Assembly: GCF_001541345.2 (NCBI RefSeq)
Contig: NZ_LMVL02000001.1
Location: 744,001-808,000, forward strand
DNA from: Gillisella vitis
GTDB taxonomy: Bacteria > Pseudomonadota > Alphaproteobacteria > Rhizobiales > Rhizobiaceae
Reading direction: 5' to 3'
Length of the DNA: 64,000 bases
Position numbers and translations under genes: made by a program. This document shows, piece after piece, positions 38,193 to 47,004 of the stretch; the stretch's first letter is position 1, and each line of letters starts with the position of its first letter. The notes beneath the pieces were generated by a model. The model saw only the letters and a list, made by a program, of their open reading frames with translations. It searched no databases and was not told the origin of the DNA.

Positions 38193-39218
38193 TCAGGCGG
38201 CCCGCACAGGACCGGCATCGATATCCACCGCAGCAAAGGCTGCCGCGATGACATCAGGGCCAGCCCCCGGTTTGGGGGCGTCTGCCGAAAGGATCTGGCG
38301 AAAGCGCCGAGCCCCGGCATAACCCTGAAACAGCCCGACCATATGGCGTGTTAGATGCACAAGACGTCCGCCTTCGGCGATGTGACGGGCGGCATAGTCC
38401 ATCATCGTATCGCGAACGGCGTCCATGTTTTGAGCCTGAACGGGTGCGCCATAAATGCGTGCGTCGACTTCGGTCAGCATCGTGGCATTGTTATAGGCGG
38501 CCCGGCCAACCATAACGCCATCCATCACCTGCAAATGCGCGCTGGCCTGATCCAGATCGGTAATACCGCCATTAATCCCAAGAAATAGATCCGGGTTCTC
38601 CTGTTTCATCAGGTGAACCAGCGAATAATCCAGCGGCGGAATGTCACGGTTTTCCTTGGGGCTGAGGCCCTGTAGCCAGGCCTTGCGTGCATGAATCCAT
38701 AGGGCATCCGCACCAGCGCCGATCATCCGTTTGATGAAATCCGGCAGAATGTCACCCGGTTCCTGGTCGTCGACGCCGATCCGGCATTTGACGGTGACGG
38801 GAACAGTGGAAACCGCTTTCATCGCCTGGATGCAGGCCTCGACGGTTTGCGGTTCACGCATCAGACAGGCACCGAAGGTTCCGGCCTGGACCCTGTCCGA
38901 TGGACAGCCAACATTCAGGTTGATTTCGTCATAGCCCCAGTCATTGGCTATCCGCACGGCTTCCGCCAGCTTATGCGGATCGGAGCCACCAAGTTGCAGT
39001 GCCAGCGGGTGCTCACTGGCGTCAAAAGCCAGCAGACGATCCCGCTTGCCATGCAGAATGGCATCGGCGACGATCATTTCCGTATAGAGCAGCGCATGGC
39101 GGGTCAGCAAACGGTGAAACCGCCGGCAGAAGGTATCCGTCCAGTCAATCATCGGGGCGACAGCGAAGATTTTATGGGAGCGATAGTCAGGGTTCATCTG
39201 CTCAAGCGGCTGTTGCAT
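38193..39218 (-). CDS. dusA: tRNA-dihydrouridine synthase A
   Basis: A 341-residue FMN enzyme that reduces uridine 20/20a in the tRNA D-loop. Family marks: FAVAPMIDWTD at the N-terminus, LQLGGSDP, the catalytic Cys C105 in LNVGCPSDRVQ followed by GTFGACLM, KCRIGVDDQE, and INGGITDLDQA. An internal ATG at 39197 (MNPDYRSH) is an alternative start. It follows, and slightly overlaps on the same strand, a broken small gene. Confidence 0.95.
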   Translation of the reverse strand: MQQPLEQMNPDYRSHKIFAVAPMIDWTDTFCRRFHRLLTRHALLYTEMIVADAILHGKRDRLLAFDASEHPLALQLGGSDPHKLAEAVRIANDWGYDEINLNVGCPSDRVQAGTFGACLMREPQTVEACIQAMKAVSTVPVTVKCRIGVDDQEPGDILPDFIKRMIGAGADALWIHARKAWLQGLSPKENRDIPPLDYSLVHLMKQENPDLFLGINGGITDLDQASAHLQVMDGVMVGRAAYNNATMLTEVDARIYGAPVQAQNMDAVRDTMMDYAARHIAEGGRLVHLTRHMVGLFQGYAGARRFRQILSADAPKPGAGPDVIAAAFAAVDIDAGPVRAA

Positions 39219-39607
39219 CGTTACACGCTCTCTGGATGAAGTGGTAAAGCAGTTGATCGACTTCCAGAAGATGCTGAACGCGGCTGATTTTTCTCAGCAC
39301 GTCTGCCAGTTGATGGATGGTATCCACGGGCGGCTTCATCTGCACCACATTCTCCGGCACGCCCAGCGTTGCCGCAATCAGCTTGGGGTAACTGGTGTCG
39401 TCCTGTCCGGGATCGAAAACAGTAAACTGCGACAGAGAATCGAGCGCCTTGAGCGCGAGCGCCATCCACGTAAACGCACGGCAAGATCTCGGTTTCCCTG
39501 TCCTCGCCGTTCAGCCGGACGCGAATGCTGGGTTTCGTGGAAAAGCCGTCAGGGACAATATAGCCCTGTATCTCCGCTCCAGTATCTTGGTAAACGCAGA
39601 AATTCAT
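39202..39607 (-). pseudogene. Frameshifted remnant of a small hypothetical gene
   Basis: From ATG 39607 about 50 residues look like real protein (MNFCVYQDTGAEIQGYIVPD, then GFSTKPSIRVRLNGED). The same frame then becomes Arg/Gly-rich nonsense. The +1 frame, from around 39465, reads sensibly instead (MALALKALDSL, DTSYPKLIAATLGVPENVV, HQLADVLRKISRVQHLLEVD) and stops at 39202 inside dusA. The simplest reading is one gene broken by a frameshift or deletion near 39465-39510, or two fragments joined. I do not recognise the family. A sequencing error is also possible. Confidence 0.45.
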
Positions 39608-39702
39608 TTATTTACGGGCATCTCTCGTTAACATGGCAGTTTGTAACACGAAGGCATTGAAGATGGGGACCAGATCCTTGCCTTCAGATATTCGCAAACG
39701 GA

Positions 39703-39733
39703 ATACGAAAGATCATTCAATGATCTTTCGTAT
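39703..39733. repeat. 31-bp perfect palindrome
   Basis: ATACGAAAGATCATT (39703-39717), a single C, then its exact reverse complement AATGATCTTTCGTAT (39719-39733). No T-run follows on either side. It sits ~95 bp upstream of the remnant gene start and ~90 bp from the thuB stop. Function unknown: operator, terminator-like hairpin or mobile repeat end. Confidence 0.75.
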
Positions 39734-39751
39734 AAGAGCCAATTTTAATTC

Positions 39752-39779
39752 CGTCCAGCCTTACTCAGCAGGCTGGACG
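39752..39779 (-). terminator. Likely terminator of the thuAB operon
   Basis: CGTCCAGCC (39752-39760) pairs with GGCTGGACG (39771-39779) across a 10-nt loop, 47 bp beyond the thuB stop on the minus strand. The downstream tract is AT-rich (GAATTAAAATT) rather than a clean T-run. Confidence 0.5.
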
Positions 39780-39825
39780 TGATGACAGGTGTGACGTCGT
39801 CACAAAAGCAAGGCCGTCACGCTGT

Positions 39826-40926
39826 TCAACCCGATGATACCGCAGCCAGCGACGGTGCAGCATCGGGACGGCGAACGGAATGCTCGCGCCGCTCCAACTC
39901 GGTCACCATGGCCAGATCCAGCACTTTTTGCAGGTCCGCGGCGTGGCGGAAGTCGGGTTCCCGGGTCTTTCCCTCCTGAACCGCAGTGACGAAGCGTTGG
40001 TAATTGGTGGCAACGGTGCCTGCATCCAGTTCCGTCCAGATGCCCTTTTCCACATCGTCGCCCATGCAGGCCCGCAATGTATTGCCGGTCGGCGTGTGTG
40101 TCACCTCCAATGCGCCCTTGTCGCCATGCATGCGCAGGCGCAATTCGTTGAGGTGGCCGGTCGCCCAGCGCGAGGCATGCACGACGCCGATGGCGCCATT
40201 GCTGAATTCCGCCGTCATGGTGAAACTGTCATTGGCATCGAGATCGTAATCGCCAATCCGGTTGCCTGGCGCTTTCTCGAATGTCTTCAACCGGGCGAAA
40301 ATATGCTCGACATCGGTTGCCGCGCCGTAGCCGGCAAAATCGAGAATATGAATGCCGACATCGCCCAATACGCCGTTGGAGCCATGCTTGGTGGATAGCC
40401 GCCAGAGCCATTGGTCCTCGGTCGCCCAGTCACCCCAGGCTTTGGACACCAGCCAACTTTGCAGATAGGAGGCCTCGATGTGGCGGACCTTGCCGATTTC
40501 TCCGGCCTGGACGATCTGCCGGGCCTTTTGCACTGGCGCGACATTGCGATAGGTCAGGTTGACCATGTTGACCAACCCGGCGGCATTGGCCTTGCGGGCC
40601 ATCTCGTCGGCTTTTTCAAAGCTTTCCGCCAGCGGCTTTTCGCAGAACACATGCTTGCCCGCCGCGATCAATTGAAGTGTTGTCGGATAATGCACCCGGT
40701 CAGGTGTGACATTGGCGACGGCATCGAACTCACCCCACGCAAGCGCGTCGTCCAGCGAAGTGAATGTATTGGCAATATCATGGCGCAGCGCAAAGCCACG
40801 CACCTTGGCGATATCGACATCGACAGCGCCGACCAGTTGCGCATCGCTATTGGTGGCGAACTCGATGGCATGACGGTTCGCCATGCCGCCGGTGCCGAGA
40901 ATGAGAATACGGACGGGTTTGTTCAT
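39826..40926 (-). CDS. thuB: Gfo/Idh/MocA dehydrogenase, ThuB-like
   Basis: A 366-residue NAD(P)-dependent dehydrogenase with [14 protein letters not shown] at the N-terminus, the family CEKPLA motif (catalytic Lys about residue 97) and [10 protein letters not shown] near 190. It overlaps the thuA-like gene by 4 bp, and this pairing is what defines the rhizobial trehalose-utilisation genes thuAB; ThuB is reported to oxidise trehalose-type disaccharides to 3-keto forms. Here no thuEFGK transporter adjoins, so the physiological sugar may differ. Confidence 0.85.
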   Translation of the reverse strand: MNKPVRILILGTGGMANRHAIEFATNSDAQLVGAVDVDIAKVRGFALRHDIANTFTSLDDALAWGEFDAVANVTPDRVHYPTTLQLIAAGKHVFCEKPLAESFEKADEMARKANAAGLVNMVNLTYRNVAPVQKARQIVQAGEIGKVRHIEASYLQSWLVSKAWGDWATEDQWLWRLSTKHGSNGVLGDVGIHILDFAGYGAATDVEHIFARLKTFEKAPGNRIGDYDLDANDSFTMTAEFSNGAIGVVHASRWATGHLNELRLRMHGDKGALEVTHTPTGNTLRACMGDDVEKGIWTELDAGTVATNYQRFVTAVQEGKTREPDFRHAADLQKVLDLAMVTELERREHSVRRPDAAPSLAAVSSG

Positions 40927-41708
40927 CGATATCCGGCCTCCCCGGCCTTATGCAATTTCGGACCCCGTTCCTCTATCGGCTCGAGCGCCTGATCGACCGG
41001 CACATTCGGGGCATCATGAATGGATTTCAGCGCCGGGCGTGGATTATACGCCCATTTCACAGCGTTGCAGATCACCTGTTGTATCGTTTCGTTATGGTAG
41101 GTCGGGTAGGTTTCGTGGCCGGGACGGAAGTAGAAAATGTTGCCAGCGCCGCGCCGCCAGGTCAGACCGGAGCGAAAAATCTCTCCGCCGGAAAACCAGG
41201 AGATGAACACGGTTTCCAGTGGCTCCGGCACGGAAAAGAACTCGCCGTACATTTCCTCGTTTTCCAGCACGAACTGTTCGGGTATGCCAGCCGCGATCGG
41301 ATGGCCCGGATTGACGGTCCAGACGCGTTCGCGCTCGCCGGCCTCACGCCATTTCAAGGCGCAAGGCGTGCCCATCAGCCGTTTGAACGGCTTGGCAAAA
41401 TGGCCGGAATGCAGGACGATCAGGCCCATGCCTTCATGGACGCGGGCGACAACCCGCTCGACGATCTCGTCGCGGACGCTGCCGTGATCCTTGTGGCCCC
41501 ACCAGATCAACACATCGGTCTGCTCCAGGCGCTCGGCGCTCAGGCCATGCTCGGGCTCCTGCAAGGTTGCGGTCGTGGCCTCGATGTCGCTGTTCCGGTT
41601 CAAAGCCTTGGCGATGGCTGTATGCATGCCTTCCGGATAAAGATTTCCCACCACTTCATTGAGGTGCTCATGAATATTCTCACCCCAGACAACCGTCTTG
41701 ATCGTCAC
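40923..41708 (-). CDS. thuA: ThuA family protein (trehalose utilisation)
   Basis: A 261-residue class-I-amidotransferase-like fold protein of the ThuA family: [10 protein letters not shown] at the N-terminus, [12 protein letters not shown] near 90, [26 protein letters not shown] and [17 protein letters not shown] near the C-terminus. The start is GTG with AGGAG 7 bp upstream. ThuA acts with ThuB on keto-disaccharides, though its chemistry is less settled. First gene of a two-gene operon divergent from a GntR regulator. Confidence 0.88.
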   Translation of the reverse strand: MTIKTVVWGENIHEHLNEVVGNLYPEGMHTAIAKALNRNSDIEATTATLQEPEHGLSAERLEQTDVLIWWGHKDHGSVRDEIVERVVARVHEGMGLIVLHSGHFAKPFKRLMGTPCALKWREAGERERVWTVNPGHPIAAGIPEQFVLENEEMYGEFFSVPEPLETVFISWFSGGEIFRSGLTWRRGAGNIFYFRPGHETYPTYHNETIQQVICNAVKWAYNPRPALKSIHDAPNVPVDQALEPIEERGPKLHKAGEAGYR

Positions 41709-41878
41709 GCGCTTCTCCTATCGGTTGACATTTCCATCCGTGAAAAATCCGCAGCCTGATGGCTGCAAGCCCCCGTTTATCCGTCACCGGCTTCCCTTGA
41801 TGCCGTCTCCCCCTGTGACACCTCGTCCAATGCCCAACTCATCGATGTTAAGGCACCGAATATATTGACGCATCTTAG

Positions 41879-41892
41879 TGCCAAGCTTGGCA
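41879..41892. promoter_or_regulatory. Candidate operator between thuA and a GntR gene
   Basis: TGCCAAGCTTGGCA is a perfect 14-bp palindrome in the 254-bp divergent gap. It lacks the GT-N3-AC core of FCD-type GntR sites, so the binding protein is uncertain. Confidence 0.45.
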
Positions 41893-41962
41893 ATTTCGAG
41901 ACGATGAAACGTTCCATTCTTCCAGAAAGTTGGATGCCAGGTCGTCTAATCAAGTGGGACAA

Positions 41963-42742
41963 ATGCAATTCGGGCTTTTTTCGGCGAAAATGATAGATTG
42001 GAATGAATCAGCAATCGGGAACAGGCTCTTGGACAATAAAACGGTCGAAACGGAAAAACCAACCCACAGGCGTGGCTATGGAGTCTCGACAGTCTATGAG
42101 ACCTTGCGCAATGAGATCATTGAGCTGACGCTGGCGCCCGGCAGCCCTGTCGATGAGCAACAACTGTCCGACCGCTTTTCCCTGTCGCGCACGCCGATCC
42201 GCGAGGCCTTGGTGCGGCTTGCCGCTGAAGGCCTGATCACCACGCTGACCAATCGTGCCACAATCGTCTCTTCCATCGACTTTCTGGGCCTTTCGGAATT
42301 TTTCGATGCACTGACGTTGATGTACCGGGTGACGACACGGCTTGCCGCGCTTAATCATACGCCAGACCATATCGAGCAGATCCGCCGGTTCCAGGAGGTT
42401 TTCGCGCAGGCGGTCGAAAGGCGCGATGTGCTTGCGATGATCGCCAGCAATCGGGATTTTCACGTCGCTATCGCGAAGGCGGGCAAAAATCGCTACTACG
42501 AGGATCTGTTCACGCGGTTGCTGGATGAGGGTCGCCGGATTCTCCGGCTCTATTATTCGTCCTTCAACGATGTGCTGCCGAGGCAGTATGTCACCGAGCA
42601 TGAAGATATGATCCAGGCGATCATCGAGCGCGATGCAGAGCGCTCCGATGCACTGGCCACCGCCCATGCCGACCAGATCGTGCGCCAGATCCGCTCCTAT
42701 ATCACCGCAGACGGACGCCAGAGCATAAATATCAAGCTTTGA
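41963..42742 (+). CDS. GntR family regulator (FCD subfamily)
   Basis: About 259 residues from ATG 41963 (GTGGGA upstream); ATG 41990 and TTG 41930 are alternatives. Winged helix: STVYETLRNEIIELTLAPGS and LSDRFSLSRTPIREALVRL. The FCD effector domain follows, with DFHVAIAKAGKNRYYEDL. It sits between thuAB (divergent) and a DapA-family gene (same direction, 157 bp away), so it may control either or both. Effector unknown. Confidence 0.88.
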   Translation: MQFGLFSAKMIDWNESAIGNRLLDNKTVETEKPTHRRGYGVSTVYETLRNEIIELTLAPGSPVDEQQLSDRFSLSRTPIREALVRLAAEGLITTLTNRATIVSSIDFLGLSEFFDALTLMYRVTTRLAALNHTPDHIEQIRRFQEVFAQAVERRDVLAMIASNRDFHVAIAKAGKNRYYEDLFTRLLDEGRRILRLYYSSFNDVLPRQYVTEHEDMIQAIIERDAERSDALATAHADQIVRQIRSYITADGRQSINIKL

Positions 42743-42899
42743 GCCCAAGTGCCTATTAGGGAGTGCCTATTAAGGTCGAGAGTTTTTGCGGGTTCAGCGT
42801 CTTGTATTTTATTTGTCGACAAGAGATTGTAGAGGTGGTAGATGGCTTTCATCGACTGTGAACCGCGCCTTTTGCCTGCGGTCAATCTTGGAGAATTCG

Positions 42900-43841
42900 A
42901 TGAGCCCACTGGTTTTCAAGGGATGCATTCCCGCTTTGATGACGCCTTGCAAAGCGGACCGGACACCTGATTTCGATGGGCTGGTGCGCAAGGGCAAAGA
43001 GCTTGTTGGTCTCGGCATGTCGGGCGTGGTCTATTGTGGATCAATGGGTGATTGGCCGTTGCTCACCGATGAAGAGCGCCAGGAAGGTGTGCGCCGGCTG
43101 GTTGAAGCCGGTGTACCGACCGTGGTCGGAACCGGTGCGATCAACACCCGCTCAGCCGTGAGCCACGCGGCCCATGCGGCCAAAGTTGGAGCCAGCGGCT
43201 TGATGGTGATCCCGCGGGTTCTGTCGCGCGGCTCCTCGATTGCCGCCCAGCGTGACCATTTTTCCGCTGTTTTGGAAGCGGGCAAGGATTTGCCCTCGGT
43301 GATCTATAACAGCCCCTATTACGGCTTTGCGACGCGCGCCGACCTGTTCTTCCAGCTGCGTGCCCGCTTTTCCAATCTGATTGGTTTCAAGGAATTCGGT
43401 GGCAAGGGCGATATGACCTATGCGGCCGAAAACATCACCTCCGGCGATGACGGCCTGATCCTGATGGTCGGCGTCGATACCGGCGTCTATCATGGCTTTG
43501 TCAATTGCGGCGCGGCTGGTGCGATTACTGGGATCGGTAATGCGCTGCCAAAAGAGGTTTTGCACCTGATGGCCCTCTGCAAAGAGGCGGCCACGGGCGA
43601 CCCGCGAGCCCGCCGCGAAGCCAAGGAATTGGAAGAGGCGCTGATGGTGCTTTCGACCTATGACGAAGGCCCGGACCTGGTGCTGCACTATAAATATCTG
43701 ATGGTCCTGAACGGCGAGACCGAATATACGCTGCATTTCAACGAGACCGACGCTTTGAGTGCCTCGCAGCGCGCCCATCTGGAAAATCAGTATGCGCTGT
43801 TCAAGTCCTGGTACGAAGCCCGCTACCCCAGCCAGCGTTGA
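42900..43841 (+). CDS. DapA/NAL-family aldolase or deaminase
   Basis: A 313-residue Schiff-base TIM-barrel enzyme. The lysine is K164 in LIGFKEFGG and the catalytic Tyr is Y136 in VIYNSPYYGF; GSMGDWPLLT corresponds to the GTTGE loop but lacks the usual TTGE, so it is not a housekeeping dihydrodipicolinate synthase. The region resembles the DapA relatives that deaminate 1-pyrroline-4-hydroxy-2-carboxylate in hydroxyproline catabolism, from memory; other 2-keto-acid lyases remain possible. The ATG at 42900 has GGAG 6 bp upstream. No hydroxyproline racemase or oxidase adjoins. Confidence 0.82.
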   Translation: MSPLVFKGCIPALMTPCKADRTPDFDGLVRKGKELVGLGMSGVVYCGSMGDWPLLTDEERQEGVRRLVEAGVPTVVGTGAINTRSAVSHAAHAAKVGASGLMVIPRVLSRGSSIAAQRDHFSAVLEAGKDLPSVIYNSPYYGFATRADLFFQLRARFSNLIGFKEFGGKGDMTYAAENITSGDDGLILMVGVDTGVYHGFVNCGAAGAITGIGNALPKEVLHLMALCKEAATGDPRARREAKELEEALMVLSTYDEGPDLVLHYKYLMVLNGETEYTLHFNETDALSASQRAHLENQYALFKSWYEARYPSQR

Positions 43842-43870
43842 GGGCTTGTTTTAGAGTTTGAAGTAGCAAC

Positions 43871-46800
43871 CTATCTGTAGAGCTTCAGCGTCAGAATTTC
43901 GAAGGGCTGGAAGGCAAGATCCAGCCCTTCTTCGTTGATGTCTACCGCCACCGGATTTTCTTCAAGCAGATCGACAAGGGCGGCATGGGTGATCCCGTTG
44001 CCGAGTTTAATCCGCGCGTGACGCTGGCTTCCGGTGGTTTCCCAGAGGCGGACGATATAGCCATCCCCTGCCTCTGCCTGCTTCACCGCTTCCAGCGTAA
44101 TGCCATCTGTTCCTATCGACAGCAGTGGCGGCGCTTGATCTCCTGAGACAACATTAGCTTTTCCAGTCACGACGATCTGCAACGGCATGTTGAAATCCTC
44201 GGCGGCATCATGCACCACGGCCTTGTCGCCATCATGCAGCAGCAAGGCGTAGCGCAGGCGATGCTCGCCCTGATCGGCATCCGGCCAGGGATAGGTCGGT
44301 GAGCGCAACAGGGTCAGGCGAATATCGCTGCCCTTTGCGTCATAGCCATATTTGCAATCGTTGAGGAAGGCGATGCCGAAATCCGGTTCGCTGATATCGA
44401 TCCAGCGTTGCATGGAGCATTCGAACCGGGCGCGGTCCCAGGAGGTGTTGCGGTGCGTGGCACGGCGGACATGACCGAACTGGATTTCCGCATCAATTGA
44501 CGCGGTGTTCAGCGCCATCGGGAAGCCGGTTTTGACCAGCGTATTGTGCTCGTGCCAGTCGATGACTGTATCGAATTCCAGCTTCCTGCTGTCGGCTTCC
44601 AGCGAAACGACCTGAACGATCCGCGAGGTCTCGTAGCGCCATTCGAACCGGATTGCGGCGCGCAAAGGCCCGGTTTCAACAATCTCGGCGCTAACGAGAT
44701 CATCGATCTCGAAACTCTGGTCTTCGAAATCGCTATCGATATCCCAGGCGTCATATTCCGCAGGCATGTCCCGGAAGGCCTGGAGGCGATTGGCCGTTTG
44801 GCCGGGCTTGAAGACATGGCGGTCTCGCACCTTGTCATGCAGTGACAGGATGCGACCTTTGGGGTCGAAAACTACATCCAGAAAGCGGTTGGTAAGCCGA
44901 AATGGTTCTACGTCCACAGCACAGGGCGGTGTCGGGCCGCAGGGCAGGGCGGCGGACAAGGACAGCGGCGGCACGTTTTCCAGCCGGACGGCGTGGGTTT
45001 TCGATCCATCCGCCAAAACCAGGGTCTGGCCCGAGGCATGAAGTTCATGGGTCTGCGCCAGACCGGCGCGATGGCGACCGGTCACATTCAACACGGCATC
45101 GCCGCCATGGGTTGGCAACAGCGCCAGGAGTTCGGCGCGCAGGCTTTCAGCCTCGGTAAATAGCCGGGCGTAATCCTGATCACTGTCTTCATAGACCGCG
45201 CCAATGGATGATCCCGGCAGGATATCGTGGAACTGGTTGAGCATGATAATGTCCCACAGGTCGCGCAATCGCTGTGTGGGATAGGCATGACCAGCCTGCC
45301 GCTCCGCCATCACCGCCAGCGTCTCCAATTCCCGAAGCGCAATTTCGGCTTTGCGGTTAAAGCGCTTGTTCTTGGCGACGGAGGTCAGCGTGCCGCGATG
45401 AAACTCCAGGTAAAGCTCGCCAACCCAGGTCGGATAGTCTTCGGGATGGGCCTGCATCTCCGCGATCAGCCGTTCAAAGAAGGGCCGCATCTGCCCGTGT
45501 TCCACCTTCGGGCAACCGGGTATGCCGCGTTCCATCCGGCGGATATTATGAAGCATTTCCCGGGTTGGGCCGCCGCCGCCATCGCCATGGCCATAGACCA
45601 GGAACAGTTCCTTGCCCAGCCGCTGCTGGCCGTGGCGTTTCCAGGTACCCATCACATGGGTCGGCTTCAGATTGGGGCAATAGGTGGTGTTGATCAGCTT
45701 GGAATCATAGGGCTGCGTCGTCAGGAAATAGGCGACCACCTTGCTGCCGTCGATGCCCTGCCAGAACAGCTTGTCGTCAGGCATTCGGTTGGTGTCGTTC
45801 CACGACAGTTTATGGGTGACGAAACTGTCGAGGCCGGATTTGCGCATCAATTGCGGTAGCGCCGCCGAATAGCCGAATGTGTCCGGCAACCAGACCATGC
45901 GCGGCTCGACGCCAAAGGTTTTGCGATGATAGGCGACGCCATAGAGGATATGGCGCACTAGCGCCTCGCCACCGGCAATGTTGACATCCGGCTCCAGCCA
46001 CAGCGCGCCTTCAATTTCAAATCGCCCGGTCGTCACATGGGTGCGGATGCGCTCGAACAGTTGCGGATAGTCATCAGCCAGATAATCCAGCAGCACGCAT
46101 TGATTATACATGAAGCGGTAATCGGGAAATTCCTCCATCAGGGCAAGCGCAGTCGCCATGGATCGCGCCATCTTCTGCCGGGTTTCCCGCACCCGCCAGA
46201 GCCAGGCCACATCGATATGGGTATGGCCGGTTGCCACCACCACCGGCTTTTCCTCGAAATCAGCGGCATTGTAGATGGCCGCCGTGATGGCTCGTGCCTC
46301 GGCAAGCGAGGCCTTGAACCTGTTCTCATTGCCCTTTCGAAAATCAACGGCGTTGATGGCGCTGTCCAGGGTGCGCAATATGAAATGGCGGCGCGGATCG
46401 TCTTCTGCCAGCAGGCGGGCCACGTCCAGCGGCACGCGCATGTCGTAATAAGCGTCTTCCACCTCCAGATCATGGCGATGCAGGCTGACGGCAAAGCCGA
46501 GTTGCCGTCGATCCTCAATGGTCCCCGCTTCGATCAGGATGTCGAAGCTCTGGCCAGCATGGGCAGAGGGTGTCAGCAGGAATTCGCGGTGGTTGGCATC
46601 CCCGCCTTGGGTGATCGTTCCATCAATCCGTACCAGGCATTGTGGATCGCTGCGGCCCATGACATTGCCAAAGGCGGCCTCGATGCGCCCAACGATCCGC
46701 TGCCCGTCCATGCCTTGTGGCAGGGTGGCTTCGCCGCCGAACCAGTAGTAGCCATCCGGCTCACCCCAGATATGGTCCGGCGTCACCGCCACCCAATGTT

Positions 46801-46939
46801 CGCGGCTTTCGCTCAGCGCACTTGCACGCTCGTCATAGTGCGCCGCCCGAAACCTTAGTGGCACCGAAACGCCGAGTGGCTGGAAGATAAGGTCTGCCAA
46901 CCGGGCGAGCAGGCTATCGAGCTTTCGTATGGTTTTCAT
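43871..46939 (-). CDS. Glycoside hydrolase family 38 alpha-mannosidase
   Basis: A 1022-residue GH38 enzyme. The zinc/substrate motif is GHTHIDVAWLWR (H241, D243), the predicted nucleophile is D353 in WLPDTFGYSAALPQ, and later motifs include YGHGDGGGGPT and NQFHDILPGSSIG. The C-terminal half is the usual beta-sandwich. No signal peptide is seen, so it is cytoplasmic and should act on imported mannosides or oligosaccharides. It ends the operon that begins with the Gfo/Idh/MocA gene upstream (65-bp gap), divergent from a sugar ABC system. Confidence 0.94.
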   Translation of the reverse strand: MKTIRKLDSLLARLADLIFQPLGVSVPLRFRAAHYDERASALSESREHWVAVTPDHIWGEPDGYYWFGGEATLPQGMDGQRIVGRIEAAFGNVMGRSDPQCLVRIDGTITQGGDANHREFLLTPSAHAGQSFDILIEAGTIEDRRQLGFAVSLHRHDLEVEDAYYDMRVPLDVARLLAEDDPRRHFILRTLDSAINAVDFRKGNENRFKASLAEARAITAAIYNAADFEEKPVVVATGHTHIDVAWLWRVRETRQKMARSMATALALMEEFPDYRFMYNQCVLLDYLADDYPQLFERIRTHVTTGRFEIEGALWLEPDVNIAGGEALVRHILYGVAYHRKTFGVEPRMVWLPDTFGYSAALPQLMRKSGLDSFVTHKLSWNDTNRMPDDKLFWQGIDGSKVVAYFLTTQPYDSKLINTTYCPNLKPTHVMGTWKRHGQQRLGKELFLVYGHGDGGGGPTREMLHNIRRMERGIPGCPKVEHGQMRPFFERLIAEMQAHPEDYPTWVGELYLEFHRGTLTSVAKNKRFNRKAEIALRELETLAVMAERQAGHAYPTQRLRDLWDIIMLNQFHDILPGSSIGAVYEDSDQDYARLFTEAESLRAELLALLPTHGGDAVLNVTGRHRAGLAQTHELHASGQTLVLADGSKTHAVRLENVPPLSLSAALPCGPTPPCAVDVEPFRLTNRFLDVVFDPKGRILSLHDKVRDRHVFKPGQTANRLQAFRDMPAEYDAWDIDSDFEDQSFEIDDLVSAEIVETGPLRAAIRFEWRYETSRIVQVVSLEADSRKLEFDTVIDWHEHNTLVKTGFPMALNTASIDAEIQFGHVRRATHRNTSWDRARFECSMQRWIDISEPDFGIAFLNDCKYGYDAKGSDIRLTLLRSPTYPWPDADQGEHRLRYALLLHDGDKAVVHDAAEDFNMPLQIVVTGKANVVSGDQAPPLLSIGTDGITLEAVKQAEAGDGYIVRLWETTGSQRHARIKLGNGITHAALVDLLEENPVAVDINEEGLDLAFQPFEILTLKLYR

Positions 46940-47004
46940 GGCGGCGTCTGTATCCGATGTTGTTCTGCTGGCCCGACGTTTGCGGTGCCTTTGTCCTATC
47001 GATT

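Noticed and set aside
42900-43841. Housekeeping dapA
   Set aside because: The TTGE substrate loop is replaced and the gene sits with catabolic regulators, so lysine biosynthesis is unlikely.
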